Origin: Coleofasciculus sp937127375
Lineage (GTDB): Bacteria > Cyanobacteriota > Cyanobacteriia > Cyanobacteriales > Coleofasciculaceae
Direction: 5' to 3' (one strand)
Length of the DNA: 64,000 bases
Assembly: GCA_040218875.1 (NCBI GenBank)
Contig: JAVJQP010000153.1
Below are positions 53,875 to 62,915 of this stretch, piece after piece (within the stretch, counting starts at the first letter, position 1; every line of letters begins with the position of its first letter). Position numbers and translations under genes: made by a program. The notes under the pieces were generated by a model. It ran no database searches. It worked only from the letters and a program-made list of their open reading frames with translations, and was not told where the DNA came from.

Positions 53875-56010
53875 TTACCCAATAATTGCACCCTGTTGTT
53901 TGAGTTCTCGCTTCATTGGCTCAGAGAGTCCAGAATTATTTCCAAATCGAGTTCCCTTAACCTTCACATCCGTGAGATTTGCATTAAACAGGTTGGCACC
54001 AATAAGATTAGCATGATTGAGATTTGCCCCCGTCAAATTAACGTGACGTAGCAAAGCTTTACTCATATCGCTTCTACTGAGGTTACTATTGCTCAAATCT
54101 GTGCGAGTTAAGTCCGTTTTCTGAAGATTGGCATGACACAAACTGGCATAACTGAGGTCAGCCCGATCCAAGTTAGCACTACTTAAATTGGCGTGGTTTA
54201 GCTGAGTCCAATTGAGTTGAGCGCATCTAAGATTAGCATCCCTGAGATCTACATTCTTAAGATTGGCTTTACTGAGATCAGCATTGCTCAGATCAGCATA
54301 GCGCAGATTGGCATTCACTAGATTCGCAGAATTCAAGCTAGCATTACTTAAGTCAGCACTACTCAGATCGGCTTGCTGGAGATTAGCACGACGCAGTTTA
54401 GCGCTCTTTAAAATTGCACAGCATAGATTAGCTTGTCGCAGGTCAGCACAACGTAGATTTGCTTCACTGAGATTCGCACCGCTCAAATTAGCATCTTGAA
54501 GCATCGCACCGCTTAACTCCGTGCGATTAAGCATGGCACCGCTTAAGTTTGTCTGACTAAGTTTGGCAAGACTCAAGTCGGCTTTGCTCAAATCAGCCCC
54601 CGCCAAATCAGCCTCCCGTAAATCTGCTGCTCTGAGATCCATATAACGGATATCTGTTCCTCTTAAATCAGCGCTCCGCAGATCCGTTCCTTTCAATTGG
54701 GAAAAGACGCGATAGTTATCAAGATCCATAACATAAGCATCTGGCTCATCGTCATTATCACTAAGTTTAACGATGTTATATTGAGTGTCTTCGGTACAAA
54801 TAGCAAAAATAATCTTGAAAACTTCCAAGAAATTAATCAGCCACTGACAGTCTTTTTCAGTAGAATTTTCGTAATATCGAATTAATTGGGCAATACAAAC
54901 ATCAAGATGCGTTTGAGCATATTTACAAATTAAAATAATTTTCAGGAGAATCACGACTAAAGTTAAAGGGTTACCACGATTCGTCAACAAAATAAATAGA
55001 GTCGAAGGTTTTCGACCATCTTCAATTGTTAGCACCTCAATCATTCGCCGACATGTTCGTAGTAGTAAGTTACCACTAATCGGTTTGAGATGATGATTTT
55101 CATAAAGACTATCTAATCGATCAAATAAATACTTATCCAGTATTTCCGAATAAACGGGAGTGTTAATTAAAAATAACAAATACTTTTTTAAATCCTGTTT
55201 AAAGTCTTGGTAGCGTTTATTTGGAACGTATTGGTTTAAATGATCAGCATAACTTCGGCAATTAACCAATAGTTGCCGAGAGCTTATTTTTTTAATCAGT
55301 TGGATTACGTGAGGACCTAGACGAGTTGGATTAATAATTTTTTTCTCGGAGTTTAAATTAGAAGAATCATATCGAGCCGTATACATGGCTAGATCGAACT
55401 TAAATTTTTTCCTCAGCCGTCTAGACAGATTTTTGGCAGTTTCTCGCTGTTCAATTGGATTGCGAGAGTCCAGATATTGGGGAACTAATAAATAAGATGT
55501 ATACCGATAACTCCAGTGCTGTTGTTCGGCTTCCGATTCAGCCGTATAGGGAGCCGAAAATAATTTAAGTTCTTGATAATCGTGGCTATCAACAAAATTA
55601 GCAACATACCCTTTTAGCCGAGTCATGGAAGGGGATAGAGTCGTCGGCTTCAGCGGAGGATCACCAACTAATTCAATCAGGTTTTGAATAAAATCATAAC
55701 GGCGTTTTGAAGACCAGTTATTAATTAAAATATAACAAGATCGTTTTAAAGTATTTCTAAATTCTTGGTCATTTTTGCTGGCAATAATTGTATCAAGTGC
55801 CGTTTTTACATGAGGCTCACTCGGCTCTTGACCAAATATAAATAATTGGCGAAACTCTTGTAATACAGTTTCTGGGGGATTGTGATGAACAATTTTGAGC
55901 AAAAATTGATAAATAACTTCTTGAGCCTGATGAATATTTAAGTCAGACCCAGAAATGTCCTCACCTGATAAATTCAATTGTTCGCCTTCTGGCAAGATGC
56001 GCCCCGTCAT
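53875..56010 (-). CDS. Pentapeptide-repeat protein with uncharacterised N-terminal domain (copy B)
   Basis: A 711-residue paralogue of copy A. It shares EVIYQFLLKIVHHNPPETVL, FRNTLKRSCYILINNW, SYRYTSYLLVPQYLDSRNP and LEVFKIIFAICTEDTQYNIV in the N-terminal half, then about 300 residues of A(D/N)LxxAxL pentapeptides. It ends without the tail seen in copy A. The start is ATG 56010 (MTGRILPEGEQ), which lines up with MEGRIIPDNQQ of copy A; a TTG at 56031 is in frame. Tandem duplication of a large gene with such a domain suggests selection for variants. Confidence 0.84.
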   Translation of the reverse strand: MTGRILPEGEQLNLSGEDISGSDLNIHQAQEVIYQFLLKIVHHNPPETVLQEFRQLFIFGQEPSEPHVKTALDTIIASKNDQEFRNTLKRSCYILINNWSSKRRYDFIQNLIELVGDPPLKPTTLSPSMTRLKGYVANFVDSHDYQELKLFSAPYTAESEAEQQHWSYRYTSYLLVPQYLDSRNPIEQRETAKNLSRRLRKKFKFDLAMYTARYDSSNLNSEKKIINPTRLGPHVIQLIKKISSRQLLVNCRSYADHLNQYVPNKRYQDFKQDLKKYLLFLINTPVYSEILDKYLFDRLDSLYENHHLKPISGNLLLRTCRRMIEVLTIEDGRKPSTLFILLTNRGNPLTLVVILLKIILICKYAQTHLDVCIAQLIRYYENSTEKDCQWLINFLEVFKIIFAICTEDTQYNIVKLSDNDDEPDAYVMDLDNYRVFSQLKGTDLRSADLRGTDIRYMDLRAADLREADLAGADLSKADLSLAKLSQTNLSGAMLNRTELSGAMLQDANLSGANLSEANLRCADLRQANLCCAILKSAKLRRANLQQADLSSADLSNASLNSANLVNANLRYADLSNADLSKANLKNVDLRDANLRCAQLNWTQLNHANLSSANLDRADLSYASLCHANLQKTDLTRTDLSNSNLSRSDMSKALLRHVNLTGANLNHANLIGANLFNANLTDVKVKGTRFGNNSGLSEPMKRELKQQGAIIG

Positions 56011-56042
56011 GATCAAAAAAAATGTTGACAATAATTAAAGTA

Positions 56043-56222
56043 TTAAAATTTTGTCATCGAAAATCGGGATTGGTAAGGGGACGAATGGAAACCCCTGTCA
56101 TTTATGTATAGGGAGGAATTTATTCCCTTACACCGAACACAGTCCGACAGGACTTCCCTTGCCCGTGCCGGATGACACGGATTAAGAGGTTTTCGGTTTT
56201 TGTCTACCACGAATACAAACAT
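56043..56222 (-). pseudogene. iscB: IscB N-terminal fragment (PLMP domain)
   Basis: A 59-codon frame starting at ATG 56222. Its first 25 residues read MFVFVVDKNRKPL, then NPCHPARAREVL, which is the hallmark start of the RNA-guided nuclease IscB (N-terminal PLMP domain; family consensus (V/L)D.(N/K).(R/K)PL.PCHPARAR.LL). After REVL the match stops in this frame; a shifted frame continues with RTVF, similar to the family AAVF, so a frameshift is likely, and then the sequence runs into a stop. The RuvC and HNH domains (about 400 further residues) are absent from the window. So this is a decayed remnant, next to a structured sequence upstream. Confidence 0.78.
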
Positions 56223-56500
56223 GAGTTTGATATCTCCCTTACGGGGTGAAAGTTTGCCTCGAAGTTGTTATTTATTAGGCGGTACTTTCCTCAGCATACT
56301 GGCTTAACTCTTGTAGACCTGTTTAATGCTGAAGTTTCAGAGATTGTAACTGGCACGCATCCCAAGGTGAGAACTTTAACTCTCTTCTTAGCCGAGCCGT
56401 ATAGGGGCGTGCAAGGGAGATTTGCGCGGGTCAGTACTGACCACCTCACTGCACTAGCCAAATTTTGCCGACGGGAGAAGGAGCAATTGCGATCGCATAA
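56223..56500 (-). ncRNA. Candidate omega (HEARO) RNA upstream of the iscB remnant
   Basis: About 260 bases without a supported minus-strand frame, ending at the iscB start. They fold into plausible stems: GCACGC (56353-56358) with GCGTGC (56407-56412), extended by CCC/GGG; a nested GAGA/TCTC hairpin at 56369-56384; CAGCAT (56292-56297) with ATGCTG (56326-56331), extended by ACTT/AAGT; and the palindrome GGTCAGTACTGACC (56429-56442). IscB guide RNA genes (HEARO RNA) are known to lie upstream of the IscB gene in the same direction, as here. The exact ends and the guide are not determined. Confidence 0.55.
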
Positions 56501-56713
56501 GTCAGCTAACCCTTGCTAAGACGAGTCTACTCTTTATCATACCTTAGTCTAGCTTTCTGGGAAGTCACCCAAAAGCGGCGATCCCTCCCACCGTCTTGGC
56601 TGGGGTAGTCAGGATAGCCATTGTGTCCTGTCTTCACCATTGATGGTTCAGACCAGATTCTTCGCTTCGCTCTGATAAGACAGGTTAGAACGAACGCAAC
56701 TTGGTATCAAATC

Positions 56714-57361
56714 CTATAGCCCGGATGAAAACCGTTGCTTGGGCCACTGATACTTCGTTCTTGACTTCAGGGAGTCAGCTTGACGACTACCTCCGACATT
56801 TCCCAAGGCGGCATTTCCTTTGCTCTTACTACTTTGTAACAATTGGTGAGCCATTAACACCATCAATGATTCAAAAACTGACGTTTTTTCATTAGGATTT
56901 ACTGTAACAATGGGCGGTCGGTTTTGATTATTCATAAAGCCGAGGGCAAAGGCAACATGCTCTTGTCCCAAAGCGCCAGGTAAATCCATACAAGTTAGAC
57001 CGATTATCATCGGAATTTGGACTCGGCTGTTCATAAACGAGATAATTTCGCGAGCATCATTAAAAGAGCTAGAACGATTGGCTGCCACCAGTAAAATATA
57101 GGCATGAGCGCGACGAATCAATAAATCCCACATAAAATCAAAGCGCGATTGACCGGGAGTTCCATAAACTTGTAACTCCATATCCCGACCTAAAATGCGC
57201 GTACCGAAATCGAAAGCAACAGTTGTGCGTTTCTTCATTAACGATGTGTCATCTGTCGCTTTGCGTTCTGTGTCAATCACTGTCGTTTGACTAAAGGTTC
57301 GTACAAAAGTTGATTTACCAGCACCCACTGTTCCGGTTACGACAATACGCATTGTTTCCAT
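56714..57361 (-). CDS. Small GTPase (MglA/Rab-like), copy 1
   Basis: A 215-residue Ras-fold GTPase. The P-loop is GTVGAGKST (10-18), the switch II motif is YGTPGQSRF (about 66-74), and the G4 motif is LTCMD in place of NKxD, so guanine recognition is atypical. A basic C-terminal tail of about 40 residues after LLQSSKSKGN is absent in copy 2. The start ATG 57361 has GGAGA upstream. Bacterial relatives switch polarity or motility with roadblock partners; one such partner is 5 kb upstream. Confidence 0.85.
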   Translation of the reverse strand: METMRIVVTGTVGAGKSTFVRTFSQTTVIDTERKATDDTSLMKKRTTVAFDFGTRILGRDMELQVYGTPGQSRFDFMWDLLIRRAHAYILLVAANRSSSFNDAREIISFMNSRVQIPMIIGLTCMDLPGALGQEHVAFALGFMNNQNRPPIVTVNPNEKTSVFESLMVLMAHQLLQSSKSKGNAALGNVGGSRQADSLKSRTKYQWPKQRFSSGL

Positions 57362-57526
57362 TATATTTTTCTCCGCAGTATTTCACCTAAGTTTATGAAT
57401 GTCAAATCCGTTAAGCGAGTAAGCGAGTAACTTCTTTACAGCACACCTCTGTAAAAAAATATAAAATTACCCAGAATTTCACTACACCCAAAATTAATTA
57501 GCTAATCTTTAGTCTTGTCTAACCAT

Positions 57527-57847
57527 TTAGATGGAACTGGCTCCGGCGGCAATGAGTCGCTTAAATAGACGTTCAGCATAAGCATTACCCCAGTCATCCA
57601 TACCCGTAAACATTTCGTAAAACCACTGAACAAAGGTTTCCCGGAGCCGATGGATGCGATCAGTTGTGTGATTTAAAATTGCATTCATTTCTGGATCACT
57701 GCCTAAGTAGGCGTAGAACTGTTCGGCTACCTCTGGTGCAATTTGTTTTCCCCAATCAGCCTGGGAGTTCAAGAGGGATTTATCGGTTTCAGTGAAATGA
57801 ATCCGAGCTTGCATTTTTTGCAGAAAATCATAAGCGTTCAGGGTCAT
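57527..57847 (-). CDS. Half-length protoglobin-like protein
   Basis: A 106-residue helical protein that aligns with the first half of the protoglobin/globin-coupled sensor domain: ARIHFTETDKSLLNSQADWG, then VAEQFYAYLGSDPEMNAIL and LRETFVQWFYEMFTG. It ends just after YAERLFKR, where a full domain (about 190 residues) would continue to the proximal His that binds haem. No continuation is seen downstream in other frames. It either lost haem binding or is a natural short form. It lies 165 bases before the GTPase gene on the same strand. Confidence 0.7.
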   Translation of the reverse strand: MTLNAYDFLQKMQARIHFTETDKSLLNSQADWGKQIAPEVAEQFYAYLGSDPEMNAILNHTTDRIHRLRETFVQWFYEMFTGMDDWGNAYAERLFKRLIAAGASSI

Positions 57848-58204
57848 ATTTTTCTCTGATCTAGATTTATTTTAGGGTAAGTCTCAAAATAGAGTCTTCT
57901 CTAGTTTTAGCAATTTTTATAGAGTATTGTCTGCTTGTTTTATGATAAAAGTATGAATATTTTGAATAAATGGTAAAATGCAAAGGACGTAAGCTTTATT
58001 ATGTGTAAGTGGTTGTTTAAGCCGTTCAATCTGTCCTAATCTTTATGGGGACAGCTATACCATTAAGGCTATTCAATGTTTTCCATGATTTTCTCCAAAA
58101 TCCGGAAGATCTGGTATTTTTTTTTTGCGCTAAGTATGTATAGTTTTATGAAGTTAATTTTTAGAGTTACACAACTCTAAAAATGAGCCAGTGGATTAGA
58201 TGTT
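57848..58204. other. AT-rich spacer
   Basis: 357 bases between the STAND gene and the globin gene. Nothing coding is seen. It has a nine-T run near 58120 and no recognised hairpin. Confidence 0.55.
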
Positions 58205-60217
58205 TCACCCCGTTAACATAATGATAGACAGAATTAAACTCATCACCAGGATAAATGCGCCCCCCCAATAAAGAATGAGACGCTGAGGCTGAGGCGTCTG
58301 AGTGGAAGAAGAAGTTTCAACGCTTTGTCCTTGAATCGACTTTAACCATTCAGCGACTCGTTGAAACTTGGGTAAGTTTGGTTGAAGCTTAGTCAGCGAA
58401 TCTTGCCATAATTGAATAGCTGGTATTGGCTGATTATCTTGAGCATAGTAAATGCCCATATTGGCTAATGTCTGACCTTCTCGGTTGCGATCGCCTAATT
58501 CCTTGAAAATGGACAGACTCTGCTGATAGCAATCGATCGCGTTTTGATTTTGCTGTTGCTGAAAGTACACATTCCCCAGATTATTCAACGTCTTCGCCAT
58601 TCCGGGACGATTGCCCAACTCCTTAAAAATACCCAGACTCTGCTGATAACATTGATGAGCTTTCTCCCATTGACCCGCTAAGGAATACACATTCCCTAAG
58701 TTAATCAGCGTCTGCGCCTCTTTCGCCCGATCGCCTAATTCTCGGCTGGCTGCCAAAGCCAACCCATGAGTGCGTTCCCAGTCTTTCCAATACCCATAGG
58801 TATTAAAGAAGTTGACCAAATTCTGAGCGAGGGACACCACCACATCCCATATCTCCGCTTGATGCGCCCACTCCACCGACGCCAGTATATTTGGTCGCTC
58901 AATTTCAAACCAGTATAGAGCCATCAACAGCGAATGACGCTCGGTAGACCATTCATCTTTATCTTTATCCTTATCCTTATCCTTAATAAAGGATTGGACA
59001 AACTGACTACGAGTTTCTGGATTAATTGCTAAATCCACAATTAGAGCCTTTTCCAAATACCAGCAACTCAGCCGCAATCGAGCCGCTTGTCGGACATCAG
59101 CAGCTTCTTCTTGTGCTAGCTGTCCCCGGACAAACAGGCGTACCACATCATGGAAACGGTAGCGTCCTGGTGTCACTGGTGTGACAAGCTGCCATGCCAC
59201 TAAAGTATCAAAGGATTGCTGGGCAATTGTCGGCTCAACCTCTAAAAACCTGGATGCAACATCAGCCGTAAAATTGACACCGACTAAAAGTCCCAGTAAG
59301 CGGAACAAACGCGCCGAGGGTTCATCCAGTGACTGATAACTCAGCACCAGGCTGGGGCGCACCGACAAATCACTCAGCTGCATTTTTGCCAGTCGCTGTT
59401 TTTCATGCTTCAGCGTGCTGGCATAATCCGCCAGTTTACAGTCGGGGAATTGACGCAGAAACCCGCCTGTAATGTTTAGCGCCAACGGCAGAGAATTGCA
59501 CTGAGCCATAATCTGTTGAGTAGCGTCTGGTTCAGCCGCGATCGCATCTGCACCAATGAGATTTTCCAACAGCGATCGCGCCTCGGGTTCGCTCATCACC
59601 GATAACTTAACAATCGTTGCTTCCTCCAACCCCTTAATCTGGCGACGAGTCGTCATTAACACCGCACAAGTGGAACATTGGGGTAACAAAGGACGAATCT
59701 GAAACTCATCGCGGGCGTTGTCCAGGATAATTAATACTCGTTTCCCGGCAATCACCGAACGATACAGTTGAGAACGTTCACTCAAACTTTGAGGCATTGA
59801 CCGATCCTCCACACCCCAAATCCGCAGAAACCCCGCGAGTACGTCTAAGGGGTCGAGAGGTTGCCCTTCACTGCCACGCAGGTTGACATACAGTTGAGCA
59901 TCGGGAAACTCAGATTGTAACTCATAGGCAACTTGCACCGCTAAAGCAGATTTGCCCACACCCGCAACACCCGTGACGATTGCGGTCGGTGTCTGGAATT
60001 CTTGACCGGATGTTGCCCGTCTTAGCACACTGGTGATACATTCGAGTTCCTTCTGGCGACCCGTAAAATCAGCCAGTTGCAGGGGTAACTGATAGATCGA
60101 AGTAGGCTGAATCGAACTTTCTTGATAAATCTGCTTGGCGTGACTGGGTTCAACTGTCACTGCATCTTGCACTAGACCATGAAAGTGTAGTTCATACCTT
60201 GATTTATTTACACTCAT
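58205..60217 (-). CDS. STAND (NB-ARC) ATPase with TPR repeats and C-terminal membrane anchor
   Basis: About 670 residues. The NB-ARC ATPase has the P-loop GVAGVGKSALA, Walker B KRVLIILDNARD and the LMTTRR sensor, followed by the winged helix region (RPSLVLSYQSLDEPSARLFRLL). After a (Lys-Asp)5 run there are about three TPRs (LINLGNVYSLAGQWEKA, LNNLGNVYFQQQQNQNA, LANMGIYYAQDNQPIP), and a membrane helix (about the last 25 residues) ends the protein. Such ATPases act as signal-triggered switches or oligomerising sensors. The start is ATG 60217 with TTGGAG seven bases upstream; ATG 60247 and 60250 and GTG 60256 are alternatives. Confidence 0.85.
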   Translation of the reverse strand: MSVNKSRYELHFHGLVQDAVTVEPSHAKQIYQESSIQPTSIYQLPLQLADFTGRQKELECITSVLRRATSGQEFQTPTAIVTGVAGVGKSALAVQVAYELQSEFPDAQLYVNLRGSEGQPLDPLDVLAGFLRIWGVEDRSMPQSLSERSQLYRSVIAGKRVLIILDNARDEFQIRPLLPQCSTCAVLMTTRRQIKGLEEATIVKLSVMSEPEARSLLENLIGADAIAAEPDATQQIMAQCNSLPLALNITGGFLRQFPDCKLADYASTLKHEKQRLAKMQLSDLSVRPSLVLSYQSLDEPSARLFRLLGLLVGVNFTADVASRFLEVEPTIAQQSFDTLVAWQLVTPVTPGRYRFHDVVRLFVRGQLAQEEAADVRQAARLRLSCWYLEKALIVDLAINPETRSQFVQSFIKDKDKDKDKDEWSTERHSLLMALYWFEIERPNILASVEWAHQAEIWDVVVSLAQNLVNFFNTYGYWKDWERTHGLALAASRELGDRAKEAQTLINLGNVYSLAGQWEKAHQCYQQSLGIFKELGNRPGMAKTLNNLGNVYFQQQQNQNAIDCYQQSLSIFKELGDRNREGQTLANMGIYYAQDNQPIPAIQLWQDSLTKLQPNLPKFQRVAEWLKSIQGQSVETSSSTQTPQPQRLILYWGGAFILVMSLILSIIMLTG
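58955..58985. repeat. Hexanucleotide repeat encoding Lys-Asp run
   Basis: Five hexamers (CTTATC/CTTTATC-like on the plus strand) in the STAND gene, giving (KD)5 between the ATPase and the TPR part. In-frame slippage would change only the number of KD pairs. Confidence 0.82.
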
Positions 60218-60468
60218 GAATTGCTCCAATGGTTTATCGCTAAACATCATTACCACTCTGGCTTAGTTACCCCTAATATAAGCAGCTTATAGATTTAATT
60301 TTACGAGAACACAGACTGAAAATTGTCTGTTTTAATACAACCGTATTTTACTCTGACAAAGATATAAAAAGCCCTTAAATCTATCCTGACTCAAACTTTC
60401 ATAAAACGCCAGCTATAAGTGTAAAATCTACTCAAAATAGCTTTATTTTTATCTGTTACAACATAAAA

Positions 60469-61011
60469 TTAGCTAATGTCAACCTCTTTGAGGATATGAG
60501 ATTTTATCATCATGAGGATATTAATCACCGAGGTATTATCCATCGGATTAACTGTCACGATGCTTGGGCAGGTTTCGTCATTGAGACAACCCATTTCTCT
60601 GGTCACGTCTTCTACAGACTTGGCGTTTGGGCAATCGGTATGAGTAAGACCAATGAGCATCGGCAGTTTGACACGCTGGCGCATATAGGCAAGAATTTCA
60701 CGAGCTGAGGAAAAATCATCCGCACGATGGGCTGCTACTAACAGAATGTAAGCATCAGCTCTTTGAATTAACAACTCCCACATAAAGTCAAAGCGGGATT
60801 GACCAGGAGTCCCGTAGATATGCAGTTCCATTTCCGGACTGAGGATCAGGCGACTAAAGTCAAAGGCAACAGTCGTTTGTGGCTTCAACAAAGATGTGGC
60901 ATCAGTGGCAAAACGTTCGGTTTCAATAACGCCAGTGTCACTAGCGGTTTTCACGAATGTAGATTTCCCCGAACTAACCGGACCTGCGACAATCACCCGT
61001 AAAAATTTCAT
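60469..61011 (-). CDS. Small GTPase (MglA/Rab-like), copy 2
   Basis: A 180-residue paralogue of copy 1. The P-loop is GPVSSGKST, switch II YGTPGQSRFDFMW and the G4-like motif LTHTD. The two share the segment RFDFMW..LLI.RA.AYILLVAA almost fully, and both have Thr-x-x-Asp as the G4 motif. It lacks the basic C-terminal tail. It lies between the aquaporin and STAND genes on the minus strand. Confidence 0.86.
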   Translation of the reverse strand: MKFLRVIVAGPVSSGKSTFVKTASDTGVIETERFATDATSLLKPQTTVAFDFSRLILSPEMELHIYGTPGQSRFDFMWELLIQRADAYILLVAAHRADDFSSAREILAYMRQRVKLPMLIGLTHTDCPNAKSVEDVTREMGCLNDETCPSIVTVNPMDNTSVINILMMIKSHILKEVDIS

Positions 61012-61227
61012 TAATTTGACTCCATAACAACACAGCGCAATTCATTCATTTTTTTGCCGACTGCATCAACTGTCTTCCTGATTAATAGATATAAATCATT
61101 GAATCTATTGGATTTGAAGAGAATTGGTTGCAAGATTTTGCTCGTTTAGGGGCGACCCGCTAAGATGAATTCACAACTGAAGTTCATTCCATTGACCCGG
61201 GTCACCCGCTCCTAAGGTTGACAAGTT

Positions 61228-61893
61228 TTAAGATTTCGCCAAAGTGAGTTCGTACAGTAAAGCAGCTACAGCCCCTCCTAATAAAGGACCAACCCAATAC
61301 ACCCAGATATTACTAAGTCCTCCACCTAATAAAGCGGGTCCTAAATGTCGTGCTGGATTCATCGCCCCTCCACTGATGGGACCTCCAGCGAGGATATCTA
61401 GGGCTACGGTTAAGCCAATAAATAAGCCCCCCACTTGGGGAGCGCGGGGATCAATGGCGGTACCGAAGATAACGAAAACTAAGAAAAATGTCAGAAAAAA
61501 CTCCATCGCCACTCCAGCAATGGGACTAATTCCTGATCCCAACGCTGGTGTACCCATACTGACGGCACTTAAAACCTGAATGGGAATACTCAGTTTAATC
61601 AGACTAGCGGCAAAAATTGCGCCTAAACATTGGAAAAGAACATATCCACCAGCATTTTTGGGATCAATTTTACCGGTGAGCAATGCTCCAAATGTCACAG
61701 CGGGATTCAGATGTCCACCACTGACGGCGGCTGTGGCGCTCACCATTACCGCAATGGTTAATCCATGGGCGAGAGCGATACCCGTTAATCCGGCATCTCC
61801 TTCGGTGATATGGTTTGCCGCGATTGCGCCGACTCCAATGAAGATTAAGGCAAAGGTACCAATAAATTCGGCAATGAATGCTTTCCATTTCAT
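61228..61893 (-). CDS. Aquaporin (MIP family)
   Basis: A 221-residue membrane channel for water, with six helices and two NPA motifs: HLNPAVT and AMNPARHLGP. Residues near the second NPA and the length fit the AqpZ/TIP-like water-specific group. The start is ATG 61893 with TAGGAG upstream; the frame is open to 62022, but that part lies before the ribosome site. It is transcribed in the same direction as the GTPase genes, 216 bases before the second one. Confidence 0.93.
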   Translation of the reverse strand: MKWKAFIAEFIGTFALIFIGVGAIAANHITEGDAGLTGIALAHGLTIAVMVSATAAVSGGHLNPAVTFGALLTGKIDPKNAGGYVLFQCLGAIFAASLIKLSIPIQVLSAVSMGTPALGSGISPIAGVAMEFFLTFFLVFVIFGTAIDPRAPQVGGLFIGLTVALDILAGGPISGGAMNPARHLGPALLGGGLSNIWVYWVGPLLGGAVAALLYELTLAKS

Positions 61894-62040
61894 CGCTGTT
61901 CTTTCTCCTAACAGTACATCGTGTCCGTTGACTAGTTGATAAACGTTAGTTTGATTTAAGGCTACCAACGAGTCCAGTCCTAAATTTTTTTGATTGATGT
62001 CCCTGTATTGGAGATGCAACACCTTGATTGTTTTTTAACT

Positions 62041-62079
62041 GAGTTGGTTAACCTATGTCTAACTCAGGTTAACCAACTC
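62041..62079. promoter_or_regulatory. 14-base inverted repeat upstream of aquaporin
   Basis: GAGTTGGTTAACCT and AGGTTAACCAACTC (loop of 11) lie 148 bases upstream of the aquaporin start on the minus strand. No T-run on either strand, so it is more likely an operator or leader hairpin than a terminator. Confidence 0.45.
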
Positions 62080-62354
62080 ATCGTGTGAAGCTTGAAACTG
62101 GATTGATTCAGACTTTACAGAAAAGCGAATGTCCTTCCCATTTTTGATGATTAACAAGAGAGACGATAGAGAATTGAGTCGGTTCTCTTAAACGTAGAGT
62201 GCCAATTGACTAGAAACTTACTGTAATTTTTACACAACCCACTTTTCTGTTAAGTTTATATACAAACTTTGACTACATCTTAGCCTAAGATTGGGGCGAT
62301 AAAAATTACAACTTGTTTCGCAGGTTAGTCAATTTATAAATTGGCTAATATAGA

Positions 62355-62726
62355 CTACCTCATTGCAACTTTCAAGTCAGAAACGATACGCTGAATTTCT
62401 AACTGTAAAACACCCTGTTTTGCATCTTTTCCAGCGAGTACGATTAAAACAGCATCGTTACCACAATTGGTCAAAATGCTAAACCCTTCACCACTGGCAA
62501 CGCTGATTTGATCCATGCCGCCTTTAGCAAGTTCAGCTCCAACTTTCTCGCCCAGAGACAGCATCGTAGCTGACATTGCAGATACCCGCACATCATCAAT
62601 ACCACCGGGTAAACTGGATGCAAGTGGCAAACCATCTGGAGTTACCACGGCAGCTCCCTCAACATCAGAGATCTTAGAGACAAAGTTGTGCAGAATACGG
62701 GTCATTTTGTCAGAGTCAATCGGCAT
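62355..62726 (-). CDS. Roadblock/LC7 domain protein (MglB-like)
   Basis: A 123-residue protein of the roadblock/LC7 fold: ISDVEGAAVVTPDGLPLASSL and MSATMLSLGEKVGAELAKGGM, then VASGEGFSILTNCGNDAVLIVLAGKDAKQGVL. Bacterial relatives form dimers and act as GTPase-activating or exchange partners of Ras-like GTPases, as MglB does for MglA. The two GTPases in this cluster are obvious candidates. It is the first gene of the cluster on the minus strand; a perfect 13-base inverted repeat lies 190 bases upstream. Confidence 0.88.
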   Translation of the reverse strand: MPIDSDKMTRILHNFVSKISDVEGAAVVTPDGLPLASSLPGGIDDVRVSAMSATMLSLGEKVGAELAKGGMDQISVASGEGFSILTNCGNDAVLIVLAGKDAKQGVLQLEIQRIVSDLKVAMR

Positions 62727-62915
62727 TTTTTTGCTCCTAATACATTTTAAAGGATTCAGATTCAGTTATTTGGTAGCCCAAGACTAATGAAACAAGCATG
62801 ATTGGTTTGCTTCAATTAACCTTTCTGTCGAAGTAAGATAATATCCGGCATTTTTTGATAAAGTTTCATTGAAGACATGAAAAATAAATTAGAAATTATA
62901 GAAGTCAGCACCATC

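Noticed and set aside
56010..56031. TTG start for pentapeptide copy B
   Set aside because: The ATG seven codons later aligns with the start of copy A; no ribosome site favours the TTG.
56265..56519. Plus-strand frame of 84 codons over the omega-RNA candidate
   Set aside because: It begins with TTG, matches no family I know, and lies antisense to a region with paired stems upstream of the iscB start. I cannot fully exclude it as a gene.
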